Notes under the pieces: model-generated
What the model saw: only the letters and a program-made list of their open reading frames with translations
Databases searched by the model: none
Told to the model about the DNA's origin: nothing
From: G963662905 sp965230045
GTDB taxonomy: Bacteria > Bacteroidota > Bacteroidia > Bacteroidales > WRLA01
NCBI GenBank assembly: GCA_965230045.1
Contig: OZ245940.1
Location: 3,968,001-4,032,000 of the forward strand
DNA: 64,000 nucleotides
Reading direction: 5' to 3'
Shown: piece by piece, positions 17,641 to 25,283 of the stretch
How the letters are laid out: every line of letters starts with the position of its first letter
Numbering within the stretch: position 1 is the first letter of the stretch
Made by a program: the position numbers and the translations under genes

Positions 17641-17672
17641 CCTTTTACACACTAACCCAAATCATTTTACAA

Positions 17673-19253
17673 ATGAAAAAAGCATTACTCATATTGCTGT
17701 CTGTCAGTTATATACTGACTTTCGCACAAAATGAAAAACAAAAAGGGCTGGAATCCATCACCATAAACAGCCTTAAAGGACCGTTGGAATTTCTTTCTTC
17801 CGACTGGATGGAAGGCCGCGAAACCGGTCAAAAAGGAGCATATATGGCTTCCGATTATCTGGCCAGCCTGATGAAAAGCATGGACCTGGAGCCTTTTCGG
17901 GACGGAAGCTATTTTCAGGAATTCCAGTTGCTCGACCGTAAAGGCAGCGAACAGCAGCTCAGCATTGTTCAGGATCAGGGCAGGCAGGAAATCGTGCTGG
18001 AACAAAAAGTGGACTTCAATATAAGCTCCGGCAACACTTCCCTCCTGCTCAAAAAAGACATCGTTTTTGCAGGATACGGCATCCGCAATGAAGATGAAAA
18101 ATACGATGATTATAAAAATTTGGATGCCAAAGGTAAATTTGTAATGATCCTGGCGGGATATCCCGGACATAATGATCCGGATTCTGAAGTAGCAAAAAAA
18201 TTTAAACCCCAAGGCTACAGAGCTTTCCGCATATTAATGCAAGAAAAGATAAACAATGCCAAAAAAGCCGGAGCAGCAGCCATTATTTTTGCAGACCCTG
18301 AATTCAATGTTAAGAAATGGGCAGAAAACACCCCTTTCCGTTATGAGAAGGATTATTTTGAAGCAGAAAAACGCTTTCCCACCTATTCAGATAAAGAACT
18401 CAGTTTGCCGGCAGAAGGATTCGAAGCCGATCCGCCCATTATCCGAATTACTGCAAAACTGGCAGATTTCCTCATCAAAGACCAAAGCAAAAGCCTTGAA
18501 AGCTGGGAAGAAAGCTGCGCCAATAATGCCAAAGCCAACAGCTTTGTTCTGGACGGAACACAGCTCAAACTCAAGTACATTGTTGATAATGAACTGATCA
18601 ATGTGCGCAATGTAGCCGGAATCATCAAAGGGAAAGACACAACGCATTGTATTGTTGTTGGCGCACATTACGATCATTACGGGATGTACAACAGCTACAT
18701 CTGGAATGGCGCAGACGATAATGGTTCGGGTACCATTGGCGTGATCAGCGTGGCCAAAGCATTTCTTCGTTCCGGGATAATGCCTGAGAAAAACATTGTT
18801 TTTGTGAATTTCACAGGAGAAGAAAAAGGCCTGCTTGGCTCCACCTATTTTGCGCGCAATTTCCCTGCAGATATGGAAATCGATTTTATGATCAACCTCG
18901 ATATGATTGGCCGTGACGACGAAAAACGCGACAGCCTTGGCAACCAGTCTGCTGTTATTTTCCATCAGGATTATATAAATATAAAAAGCCTGTACAGCGG
19001 TTTGGTCGATGAACAGGCAATCAATTTGGATCTTTTGTTCTGGCCCTCATCAGGCAATGGCGGCAGCGACCATGCTCCTTTTGCTGAAAAAGGCGCCCCT
19101 TTTGCATTTTTCTGGACCGGCTGGCATGATGATTACCACCAACCCTGGGATGAATCAGATAAAATCAACTGGCCAAAAATGCAAAATATCGTGAAGCTCG
19201 TTTATCTCTCTGCCTGGCAAATGGCTGTGGACGGAGAAGATATAAGGAAGTAG
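17673..19253 (+). CDS. Secreted M28-family zinc peptidase with PA domain
   Basis: The product has 526 residues with a signal peptide ending near TFAQ. A protease-associated domain insert (about 130-260) precedes the M28 catalytic core. The two-zinc ligand set is visible in order: GAHYDHYG (His), GADDNGSG (bridging Asp), EEKGLLGS (catalytic Glu-Glu), LDMIGRDD (Asp) and SDHAPF (His). Aminopeptidase activity on peptides in the periplasm or outside is the family expectation; the substrate is not known. A hairpin terminator follows at 19284-19346. Confidence 0.9.
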   Translation: MKKALLILLSVSYILTFAQNEKQKGLESITINSLKGPLEFLSSDWMEGRETGQKGAYMASDYLASLMKSMDLEPFRDGSYFQEFQLLDRKGSEQQLSIVQDQGRQEIVLEQKVDFNISSGNTSLLLKKDIVFAGYGIRNEDEKYDDYKNLDAKGKFVMILAGYPGHNDPDSEVAKKFKPQGYRAFRILMQEKINNAKKAGAAAIIFADPEFNVKKWAENTPFRYEKDYFEAEKRFPTYSDKELSLPAEGFEADPPIIRITAKLADFLIKDQSKSLESWEESCANNAKANSFVLDGTQLKLKYIVDNELINVRNVAGIIKGKDTTHCIVVGAHYDHYGMYNSYIWNGADDNGSGTIGVISVAKAFLRSGIMPEKNIVFVNFTGEEKGLLGSTYFARNFPADMEIDFMINLDMIGRDDEKRDSLGNQSAVIFHQDYINIKSLYSGLVDEQAINLDLLFWPSSGNGGSDHAPFAEKGAPFAFFWTGWHDDYHQPWDESDKINWPKMQNIVKLVYLSAWQMAVDGEDIRK

Positions 19254-19283
19254 GGATTCCCGCATTTCATTGTTAAAAAGTCG

Positions 19284-19346
19284 AAGCTGAAAAAGCAGGA
19301 AGCAAGGGCAGAAAAACCTAACTTCGTGCCTTTTCAGCTTTTTTTT
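19284..19346 (+). terminator. Terminator hairpin ending directly at the next start codon
   Basis: AAGCTGAAAA (19284-19293) pairs with TTTTCAGCTT (19331-19340) across a long loop of about 37 bases, then an eight-base T run reaches 19346. The ATG of the exonuclease/GIY-YIG gene starts at 19347, so the terminator abuts the start codon. Confidence 0.65.
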
Positions 19347-20699
19347 ATGCCCAATTACGCAATCATCGATATAGAAACCACCGGAACTACCGCCAATGCG
19401 GAGCGCATCACCGAAATAGCTGTGTTCATACACAATGGCCGGGAAGTCGTTGACGAAATGCACAGCCTCGTCAATCCGGAGAAAAAAATCCCATACCGCA
19501 TAACACAGCTCACCGGCATCGACAATAAAATGGTGCAGGGCGCACCTAAATTTTTTGAAATTGCCCGACAGCTTGTTGAAATAACTGAAGGCTGCATTTT
19601 TGTAGCACATAATTCTGCTTTTGATTATAATTTTGTGCGTGCGGAATTCCGCAGACTGGGCTATAACTACCAACGCGAACAATTGTGCACTGTAAAGCTC
19701 AGCAAAAAGCTTTTGCCCGGTCACGCCAGTTACAGTTTGGGTCGTTTATGTGATGATTTGGACATTCATATCCAAAACCGCCATCGTGCAAGCGGAGATG
19801 CAATGGCCACAGTAAAACTTTTCGAAAAACTGCTGGACATTGAAAAACAGCCCGAACATGCAGATTTGCGCGGTTTGGACACGCAGATTTCCAGAAAAAT
19901 GCTTGAAGCCATGCCCCGCGAATGCGGAGTTTATTATTTCCATGATGAACATGGCGAAGTGATTTATGTAGGCAAAAGCACCAATATCCGCAGCCGCATT
20001 TTATCGCACCTCTCAAACAACAATACAAAAAAAGCCATAGAAATGCGTGCCCGTGCGTGCAGCCTGAGTTACGAAATCACAGGCAGCGAACTGGCTGCAC
20101 TGCTTTTTGAATCGCATGAAATAAAACGCCTGATGCCCATATTTAACCGGGCACAAAGAAGGCGTGGTTTCAGTTTTGGCTGGTTTTTGCAAGAAGATGA
20201 AGAAGGTTACCTCCGACTGACTGCCGAAAGTTGCAACGGGACAAAAACACCGGTATTGGCATTTTCGACAGCAAAAACAGCGCGCGAGAGCCTGTTCCAA
20301 TTATGTGAACAGCATCAGCTTTGCCAGAAACTCTGCGGTTTGTATAAAAGCCAGGGCGCATGTTTCCAGCACAGCATCCATCAATGCCAAGGTGCATGCA
20401 TTGGCGAAGAAAGCCCGGAAGCATACAATAAAAGGCTCAACAAAGCACTTGCACCCTATTTCTTTGAAAATAAAAACTTCGCCATTCGCGAACCGGGCCG
20501 CAATGATGAGGAAGAGTGCATTGTTTTAGTGGAAAATGGTATTTATTTGGGCTTTGGTTACATCGAGAAAACTGAAAGCTCATTTTCGAGACCTGAAGAA
20601 ATAAAAAATTTCATCAATTCATTCCCGGACGACCGTGACAAACAGCAAATTATCAAGTCCTATCTGAGGCAGCACAAACCGAAAACTTTGCTGTTTTAG
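19347..20699 (+). CDS. DnaQ-like exonuclease fused to a GIY-YIG (UvrC N-terminal-type) nuclease domain
   Basis: The product has 450 residues. Residues 1-170 form an epsilon/DnaQ-like 3'-5' exonuclease: IIDIETTG (ExoI, Asp6 and Glu8), AHNSAFDYNFV (ExoII) and HRASGDAMAT (ExoIII, H and D). Residues about 190-290 form a GIY-YIG endonuclease (CGVYYFHDEHGEVIYVGKS and KSTNIRSRI). A C-terminal part is Cys-rich (HSIHQCQGACIG). This fusion of nucleases occurs in many bacteria and is thought to act in DNA repair, with the GIY-YIG part resembling the 3' incision half of UvrC or Cho. I chose ATG 19347 because the GTG at 19326 would lie within the terminator stem region. Confidence 0.88.
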   Translation: MPNYAIIDIETTGTTANAERITEIAVFIHNGREVVDEMHSLVNPEKKIPYRITQLTGIDNKMVQGAPKFFEIARQLVEITEGCIFVAHNSAFDYNFVRAEFRRLGYNYQREQLCTVKLSKKLLPGHASYSLGRLCDDLDIHIQNRHRASGDAMATVKLFEKLLDIEKQPEHADLRGLDTQISRKMLEAMPRECGVYYFHDEHGEVIYVGKSTNIRSRILSHLSNNNTKKAIEMRARACSLSYEITGSELAALLFESHEIKRLMPIFNRAQRRRGFSFGWFLQEDEEGYLRLTAESCNGTKTPVLAFSTAKTARESLFQLCEQHQLCQKLCGLYKSQGACFQHSIHQCQGACIGEESPEAYNKRLNKALAPYFFENKNFAIREPGRNDEEECIVLVENGIYLGFGYIEKTESSFSRPEEIKNFINSFPDDRDKQQIIKSYLRQHKPKTLLF

Positions 20700-20909
20700 A
20701 CATCCATTTAATCGAAAAAAGGCTTTACGAAAAGCACAATAATAGTTAAAAAACAGGCGTGCTTTCCGAAAAATTAACGTCATCAAAATAATAAATAGTA
20801 AGGAAAAATGTTATCCCATTGCCGTGCCTATGGAAAGCCCTGTGAGATTGAATTTCCATGACACCCAAAATGAACTTCTCGAACTTGTAACACTAATACT
20901 TAATTCAAA

Positions 20910-21362
20910 ATGGCATTATCCACATTAAAAGTAAATGGCAAAATGGGCGAAGGTTTCCGTACCGAAATCGAATGCTCTCAAAATTTTATTATCGACCAGC
21001 CCAAAGCAATGGGTGGCAATGGCGAAGGCCCAAATCCGATGGAAATTTTCCTGAGCAGCTTGCCTGCATGTATTTGTGCTATCGGCCGCATCATCAGCAA
21101 CCAAAAACGATTGAACGTGCGTGCAATTGAAGCAGAAGTTGAAGGCGATATCGACAAAAATTTCCTGATGGGAAAAACTACTGAAGGCCGTGCCGGATTC
21201 ACAGAAATCAGGGCTTATGTGCATATTGATGCAAATATGTCGGAAGAAGAAAAAACAGAATTCCTGCACGAAATTGAGCGCCGCTGCCCGATTGCCGATA
21301 ATATCAGTGGCGAATCTGTAGTTAAAGCGCAGATTGTGGAACATAAAATCCATCTGTCGTAG
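20910..21362 (+). CDS. OsmC-family protein
   Basis: A small redox/peroxide-stress protein of 150 residues. The OsmC fold pattern is present: an N-terminal beta-hairpin with IECSQNFIIDQP, then a helix carrying LPACICAIG (Cys54 and Cys56) and a later Cys126 in RRCPIADN. In OsmC/Ohr enzymes two cysteines reduce organic hydroperoxides. It is a distant paralog of the OsmC at 25233-25649. A 210-base gap upstream holds only weak inverted repeats; no gene is seen there. Confidence 0.85.
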   Translation: MALSTLKVNGKMGEGFRTEIECSQNFIIDQPKAMGGNGEGPNPMEIFLSSLPACICAIGRIISNQKRLNVRAIEAEVEGDIDKNFLMGKTTEGRAGFTEIRAYVHIDANMSEEEKTEFLHEIERRCPIADNISGESVVKAQIVEHKIHLS

Positions 21363-21381
21363 AGACAAAAGAACCAAAAAA

Positions 21382-21411
21382 AAGAGGCTCCTTTTATGGG
21401 GTCTTTTTTTT
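21382..21411 (+). terminator. Probable terminator of the 20910-21362 osmC-like gene
   Basis: GAGGCTCC pairs with GGGGTCTT (through two G-U pairs) around a six-base loop, followed by a T run to 21411. It starts 20 bases after the stop codon. Confidence 0.55.
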
Positions 21412-21441
21412 GGAAATTATTATTTGTCCGGCATTTTTACG

Positions 21442-21449
21442 TACATTTG
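21442..21449 (+). promoter_or_regulatory. Putative -7 element TACATTTG of the toxin-antitoxin operon
   Basis: TACATTTG fits TAnnTTTG and lies 18 bases before the antitoxin ATG at 21468. A TTTG is 15 bases upstream at 21423-21426. The position supports the start at 21468. Confidence 0.5.
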
Positions 21450-21467
21450 TGCCAAAACGAGTATAGT

Positions 21468-21755
21468 ATGGAAATACAATCCAATAAAACCGAACGCATT
21501 GAAATAAGGATATCATCATACGATAAGCAGATTTTTCAAAAGGCTCAGAAACTCAGTGGAGACAAGACTTTCAGCAGTTTCATTGTACGGATTTTGAAAG
21601 AACAGGCCGAAGAAATTGTATCCAGGAAGGAACGGATTATTGTCAGTCAGCGCGATCGTGAAAGGTTCTTTGAAGCTGTTTTCAGTGATGCACATCCCAA
21701 CCAAAATCTGACTGAGGCGGCAGAACGTTTCAAGTCCAAAAGCAAAGAGCTGTGA
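21468..21755 (+). CDS. Antitoxin, DUF1778/TacA type
   Basis: The 95-residue protein has an N-terminal ribbon-helix-helix region (ERIEIRISSYDKQIFQKAQKL, in segments up to residue about 30) that would bind the operon promoter, then a C-terminal part (about 60-95) ending FKSKSKEL that wraps the toxin. RDRERFFEAV with a following Pro-rich element is typical of DUF1778 antitoxins. The start at 21468 fits the promoter. Its stop codon overlaps the toxin's GTG start by four bases, so translation is coupled. Confidence 0.85.
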   Translation: MEIQSNKTERIEIRISSYDKQIFQKAQKLSGDKTFSSFIVRILKEQAEEIVSRKERIIVSQRDRERFFEAVFSDAHPNQNLTEAAERFKSKSKEL

Positions 21756-22243
21756 TCATCCGCCTACTCGAAAAATCAGACAAAAGGGAAAAGTTTTGTT
21801 GCGAAGAAGCAAGCCTAAACGACTACATCAAAAAACAGGTAAACCAAGATATCCGTAAACGCCTGGCTACATGTTTTGTTGCAACTGATGAAGAACAAAA
21901 CGTTATGGGCTATTACACATTATCGAGCGAAAGCTTAGGAAGGGAAACAATCCCTCAAAAATTTTTAAAAAAAGTGCCCAAAAATTATAATGCGCCTGTA
22001 ATTTTGCTGGGCAGGCTTGCACGGGATCTAAAAACAAAGGGAAGCGGACTTGGCGAACACCTGCTTATTGATGCTCTTTTCAGAAGCTACAGATTATCGG
22101 AAGAAAGTATTGGCGCAATGGCCATAGTTACAGACCCCATCACCCCAACAGCCTCTGCTTTTTACAAAAAATATGGTTTTATGGAATTACCGGACAGCAG
22201 AAAGCTTTTCATACCGATACGGATTATAAAACAATTGATTTAG
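21752..22243 (+). CDS. GNAT acetyltransferase toxin, TacT type
   Basis: The 163-residue product starts with GTG and overlaps the antitoxin stop. It is a GNAT acetyltransferase of the TacT kind, which acetylates the amino group of charged tRNA and blocks translation. The pattern matches: an N-terminal FCCEEASLNDYI segment (the family FxCG motif, here FCCE), the core LLGRLARD followed by a acetyl-CoA-binding region GSGLGEHLLIDALFR, and C-terminal AFYKKYGFMELPD. The catalytic Tyr is the one in FYKKYGF. Toxicity is inferred from family and gene order only. Confidence 0.85.
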   Translation: MIIRLLEKSDKREKFCCEEASLNDYIKKQVNQDIRKRLATCFVATDEEQNVMGYYTLSSESLGRETIPQKFLKKVPKNYNAPVILLGRLARDLKTKGSGLGEHLLIDALFRSYRLSEESIGAMAIVTDPITPTASAFYKKYGFMELPDSRKLFIPIRIIKQLI

Positions 22244-22247
22244 AATA

Positions 22248-23624
22248 TCAGGTTTTGTTCAATTCCATCAGGGTGATTTCGGGCTTGATACCAATTCGTC
22301 CGGGATAGCCGATATGACCAATTCCGCGGTTTACATAAAGATACTGCACTGCTGCTTCATTTTGGTAGAGTCCGGCCCATTGCTTGTAGAAATATTGAGC
22401 GGGGCTCCATTTCAGGCGGGGAATTTCAATACCAAACTGCGCGCCATGTGTGTGGCCGCTGAATGTAATATCAATATCATGATGATCTTTGGAAATAATT
22501 AAATCCCAATGACTTGGATCATGCGAAAGCAGGAGCTTAACCACAGCATTTTCGGTACCTGATTTTGCTTTATTGATATCCCCGATTCTTGGAAAGCGCA
22601 TATGGCCGCCCCAGTTTTCAACACCAATAATTGCCAGATTACCTGTTTCAGATTCAAGGATTTGATTTTCGTTATCAAGCAGTTTCCAGCCCATTTCGGC
22701 ATACATATCGCGCATTTGCTGCAGGTTTTCTGCCTTTGCGTTTTGGCTGGGCCAATCCACATAATCGCCATAATCATGATTTCCCAAAACCGCAAAAACC
22801 CCCATTTTAGCTTTTAGTCCCGAAAGGATATTTTGATAGCGTAAAGCCTCACCTGTTTCATAATTCACCAAATCTCCGGTAAAAAAAATCAAATCTGCAT
22901 GCAGGCCATTGATCATATCAACAGCCTCCTGAACAGGCCCTCCACCCGACCAGCTCCCCAAGTGAAAATCACTGATCTGCACAATTTTTAATCCGTCAAA
23001 AGCTTTTGGAAGCTTCGGCAGGTCAACGACAACTTTATGGATTTTAAAATCGTACACCCATTTGAGCATGCCCATCAGCATACTGCTAAAAACCACACCT
23101 CCACCGATCCATCCCAGGTTTTGAAGAAATTTGCTGCGGGTCATGAGTTTCCCATGGCGTAACTCCTCGTTAATTTGCCTGCGCTTACCTTTGGCTGAAA
23201 ACAACCAACGGAAAAAGCGCACAAAATCGGCAATAAAAAGAAAGATCAACGGAAGCAGTTTACTCAAATATCCCAACAGCACTGCAGCAACCAAATAGGT
23301 GCGCAAAGTATAAGGCCACATTTTAAACGGCTCGATGAGCGCTACAATAAAAATACCGAGCAAAAGGACAAAGGGCAGCCAAAACATGATTTGCAGCAAA
23401 ACAGAAAAAGCTGTACTTAACTGCCTGATTTTATGCTTAACAGACGACCATAGATAAATATCAAAAAGCAAGAAGAGGCTAAAAAAACCAATTCCCCGAA
23501 AATTCTTTGGCATCGAGCCCTGTGCAGCCAACACAAAGAAAAGCACCGTTAGAAACAGCAGACTCAGAGGCCAGATATTACGTTTTAACCATTTCATCAG
23601 AATAGCTAACGCGGATTTCAACAT
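22248..23624 (-). CDS. Membrane-anchored metallophosphoesterase
   Basis: The product has 458 residues. Four or five N-terminal hydrophobic segments (about 15-165) are followed by a calcineurin-like phosphoesterase domain with all binding motifs: QISDFHLG (about 217-224), FTGDLVNYE (Asp), LGNHDYGD (Asn-His), LLSHDPSH (His) and FSGHTHGAQFG (His-x-His). The closest family is the YkuE-like/DUF-type lipid-associated phosphoesterases, so a membrane lipid-diphosphate substrate is plausible but unproven. It is convergent with the toxin gene, 4 bases between stops. A TATATTTG lies upstream on the minus strand. Confidence 0.9.
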   Translation of the reverse strand: MLKSALAILMKWLKRNIWPLSLLFLTVLFFVLAAQGSMPKNFRGIGFFSLFLLFDIYLWSSVKHKIRQLSTAFSVLLQIMFWLPFVLLLGIFIVALIEPFKMWPYTLRTYLVAAVLLGYLSKLLPLIFLFIADFVRFFRWLFSAKGKRRQINEELRHGKLMTRSKFLQNLGWIGGGVVFSSMLMGMLKWVYDFKIHKVVVDLPKLPKAFDGLKIVQISDFHLGSWSGGGPVQEAVDMINGLHADLIFFTGDLVNYETGEALRYQNILSGLKAKMGVFAVLGNHDYGDYVDWPSQNAKAENLQQMRDMYAEMGWKLLDNENQILESETGNLAIIGVENWGGHMRFPRIGDINKAKSGTENAVVKLLLSHDPSHWDLIISKDHHDIDITFSGHTHGAQFGIEIPRLKWSPAQYFYKQWAGLYQNEAAVQYLYVNRGIGHIGYPGRIGIKPEITLMELNKT

Positions 23625-23649
23625 TTTGTTTGATTTCCATAAAACGCGG

Positions 23650-23657
23650 CAAATATA
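23650..23657 (-). promoter_or_regulatory. Putative -7 element TATATTTG of the metallophosphoesterase gene
   Basis: Read on the minus strand, TATATTTG (23657 to 23650) fits TAnnTTTG and lies 25 bases before the start codon at 23624. A TTG at the standard spacing is not seen. Confidence 0.4.
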
Positions 23658-23740
23658 GCATATTGAAAAAACATAAATGCGGGCAATAATTCAATTTAAA
23701 CCAGCGTTAAAGTTTGGATATAAATAATTTGGGTGATTTA

Positions 23741-23777
23741 AAAACCGGCTTTGTTCCTTGAGGGCATTGCCGGTTTT
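23741..23777 (-). terminator. Orphan terminator-like hairpin
   Basis: AAAACCGGC (23741-23749) pairs with GCCGGTTTT (23769-23777). On the minus strand it is followed by a short T run. It may be the former terminator of the decayed osmC-like fragment at 23880-23966; no other gene ends near it. Confidence 0.45.
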
Positions 23778-23877
23778 GTATTAATAAAAACCATCCTTTT
23801 TGAAATTCAGTGTGTATCTCCTAAAATTAAAGTTCCAAACCTTATTCCGGAGCTTTATATCCTTAAATCTTATGAGC

Positions 23878-23930
23878 GTTTATTCTTCCACAATTATTTC
23901 ATGCTCGATCTTCGCGGTTTTTTGAAGCAT
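23878..23930. repeat. Left copy of 53-bp direct repeat flanking yhcG
   Basis: 53 bases that match 25231-25283 with one mismatch (base 41 of the copy). The right copy is the 3' end of an intact osmC-family gene. The homology continues with many differences to about 23966. Distance between copies is 1353 bases and the yhcG-type gene lies between them. Confidence 0.85.
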
Positions 23931-23966
23931 AGCTGCACGGCTGTAGCAAGAGCACTGCGACAGATT
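23880..23966 (-). pseudogene. Remnant of an osmC-family 3' end
   Basis: Read on the minus strand from 23966, 28 codons align without gaps to the last 28 codons of the OsmC gene at 25233-25649 and end in the same stop. The last part (MLQKTAKIEHEIIVEE) differs from the intact gene at one residue. The segment that holds the catalytic Cys118 in the intact copy reads CSCYSRAA, with Tyr at the Cys position. No N-terminal part or start codon is visible upstream, so only a fragment survives. The stretch 23625-24123 has otherwise no gene beyond this remnant and the hairpin at 23741. Confidence 0.75.
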
Positions 23967-24123
23967 TAAGGTTTTCCCATATCTTGTTACCAGCTTTAAT
24001 TAATTTTCATAATTTAGGCTAATATTGAAAATAATGATTGGCGCTACTCCACTCTTTCCTGGATTTAATTCAGAAAAAAAACTCAGAAGCGTCAGTTTAT
24101 ACTCATCTGAAAAAGAAATTCGA

Positions 24124-25185
24124 ATGGACTCAAAAAGCTCTCAGAATAAACTTTATGTGGATATTTGTCAATTAATTGACGAAGCCAGAGGACGGGTTGC
24201 CGAAACAGCGAACAAAACCCTTACTGTACTATACTGGAAGATAGGCAAACGCATTAATAATGATTTGCTCGATGGAGAAAGAGCAGAATACGGAAAACAA
24301 ATTGTGTCGCAGCTTGCGACACAATTACAACTAGTTTATGGCAAGCGCGGTTTCGAACTAAGAAACATACGCAGGATGATGCAATTTGCCAGCCTTTTTC
24401 AAAATTTTCAAATTGTGTCGCAGCTTGCGACACAATTAAGCTGGTCACATTTCATTGAGCTATTGCCTATAAAAGATCCTCTTAGGCGCGAGTTTTACTT
24501 AACCATGGCTGCCTCTGAAAAATGGGGTCGTGACACACTAAGAGCTAAAATTGACAGTATGCTTTTTGAGCGGACAGCCATCAGCAAAAAGCCGGATGAA
24601 CTAATAAAAAAAGAACTAAAACAACTTTCTGCAAACGATAAATTAAGCCCTGATTTGGTCTTCAGAAGTCCATATTTTCTTGATTTTACAGGACTGAAAG
24701 GCATCTATAGCGAAAAAAGCCTGGAGGACAACCTAATTGTTGCACTCGAACAGTTTATTATGGAATTGGGCGCAGGCTTTACATTTGTTGAACGTCAAAA
24801 GCGAATGATAATCGACGATGAGGATTTCCATCTCGACTTACTTTTTTTTCATAGAAAACTAAGGCGTTTGATTGCAATTGACCTTAAACTGGGAAAATTC
24901 AAAGCTTCTTACAAAGGTCAAATGGAACTATATTTGAGATGGCTTGAAAAGTATGAAATGCAAGCTACAGAAGAAACACCACTTGGCTTAATTCTTTGCA
25001 CCGAAGGCAGCCATGAGCAAATAGAACTCTTAAAGCTAGACCAATCCGGCATAAAAGTTACCGAATACCTGACCGAATTACCTGATCGCAAACTCCTTAA
25101 AGAAAAATTACACAAAGAGCTGGAACTAAAACGCAGAGTATTTAAAAACCGGGCGGATGATAGAAATGAATATTCGAACAAATAA
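24124..25185 (+). CDS. YhcG-type (DUF1016) PDDEXK nuclease-family protein
   Basis: The product has 353 residues from the ATG at 24124; TTG 24025 and ATG 24034 upstream are also in frame. N-terminal DUF1016_N: LTVLYWKIGKRI (about 33-44), RNIRRMMQFA and LSWSHFIELLPIKDP. C-terminal PDDEXK-like domain (about 190-345): GFTFVERQKRMII, DFHLDLLFFHRKLRRLIAIDLKLGKF with D and DLK at the active-site positions, and LGLILCTE. Such proteins are predicted nucleases often found near restriction-modification or other accessory loci; their role is not established. The gene lies between direct repeats and carries two identical palindromic segments. A terminator region follows. Confidence 0.85.
   Translation: MDSKSSQNKLYVDICQLIDEARGRVAETANKTLTVLYWKIGKRINNDLLDGERAEYGKQIVSQLATQLQLVYGKRGFELRNIRRMMQFASLFQNFQIVSQLATQLSWSHFIELLPIKDPLRREFYLTMAASEKWGRDTLRAKIDSMLFERTAISKKPDELIKKELKQLSANDKLSPDLVFRSPYFLDFTGLKGIYSEKSLEDNLIVALEQFIMELGAGFTFVERQKRMIIDDEDFHLDLLFFHRKLRRLIAIDLKLGKFKASYKGQMELYLRWLEKYEMQATEETPLGLILCTEGSHEQIELLKLDQSGIKVTEYLTELPDRKLLKEKLHKELELKRRVFKNRADDRNEYSNK
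24298..24327. repeat. First copy of a 30-bp palindromic direct repeat inside yhcG
   Basis: Bases 24298-24327 are identical to 24409-24438 and are in frame, encoding QIVSQLATQL (residues 59-68). Bases 24301-24325 form an 11-bp perfect inverted repeat (ATTGTGTCGCA / TGCGACACAAT) around the loop GCT. Confidence 0.95.
24409..24438. repeat. Second copy of the 30-bp palindromic direct repeat inside yhcG
   Basis: Identical to 24298-24327, offset 111 bases, encoding QIVSQLATQL again at residues 96-105. The 11-bp inverted repeat occupies 24412-24436. Confidence 0.95.
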
Positions 25186-25207
25186 AAACCCCAGAAAATT
25201 CCGGGGC
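25183..25207 (-). terminator. Terminator of the osmC-family gene, touching the yhcG stop codon
   Basis: On the minus strand CCCCGGAA (25206-25199) pairs with TTCTGGGG (25196-25189) with one G-U pair, then TTTTTATT. The yhcG stop codon is at 25183-25185, so the two convergent genes share the region. Confidence 0.65.
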
Positions 25208-25230
25208 TTTGAATTCATTCGTGCAGAAAA

Positions 25231-25283
25231 GTTTATTCTTCCACAATTATTTCATGCTCGATCTTCGCGGCTTTTTGAAGCAT
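25231..25283. repeat. Right copy of 53-bp direct repeat flanking yhcG
   Basis: Matches 23878-23930 with one mismatch. Here it is the 3' end (including stop) of the intact OsmC-family gene, which marks it as the source copy. Confidence 0.85.

Noticed and set aside
20701..20909. Hidden gene or RNA between the nuclease and osmC-like genes
   Set aside because: Only weak inverted repeats are visible and no frame of useful length or promoter stands out.
24298..24438. Mobile palindromic element inserted twice in yhcG
   Set aside because: The peptide encoded at both places fits the family's natural sequence, so insertion of extra codons is not required; only the nucleotide identity and palindrome need explanation.
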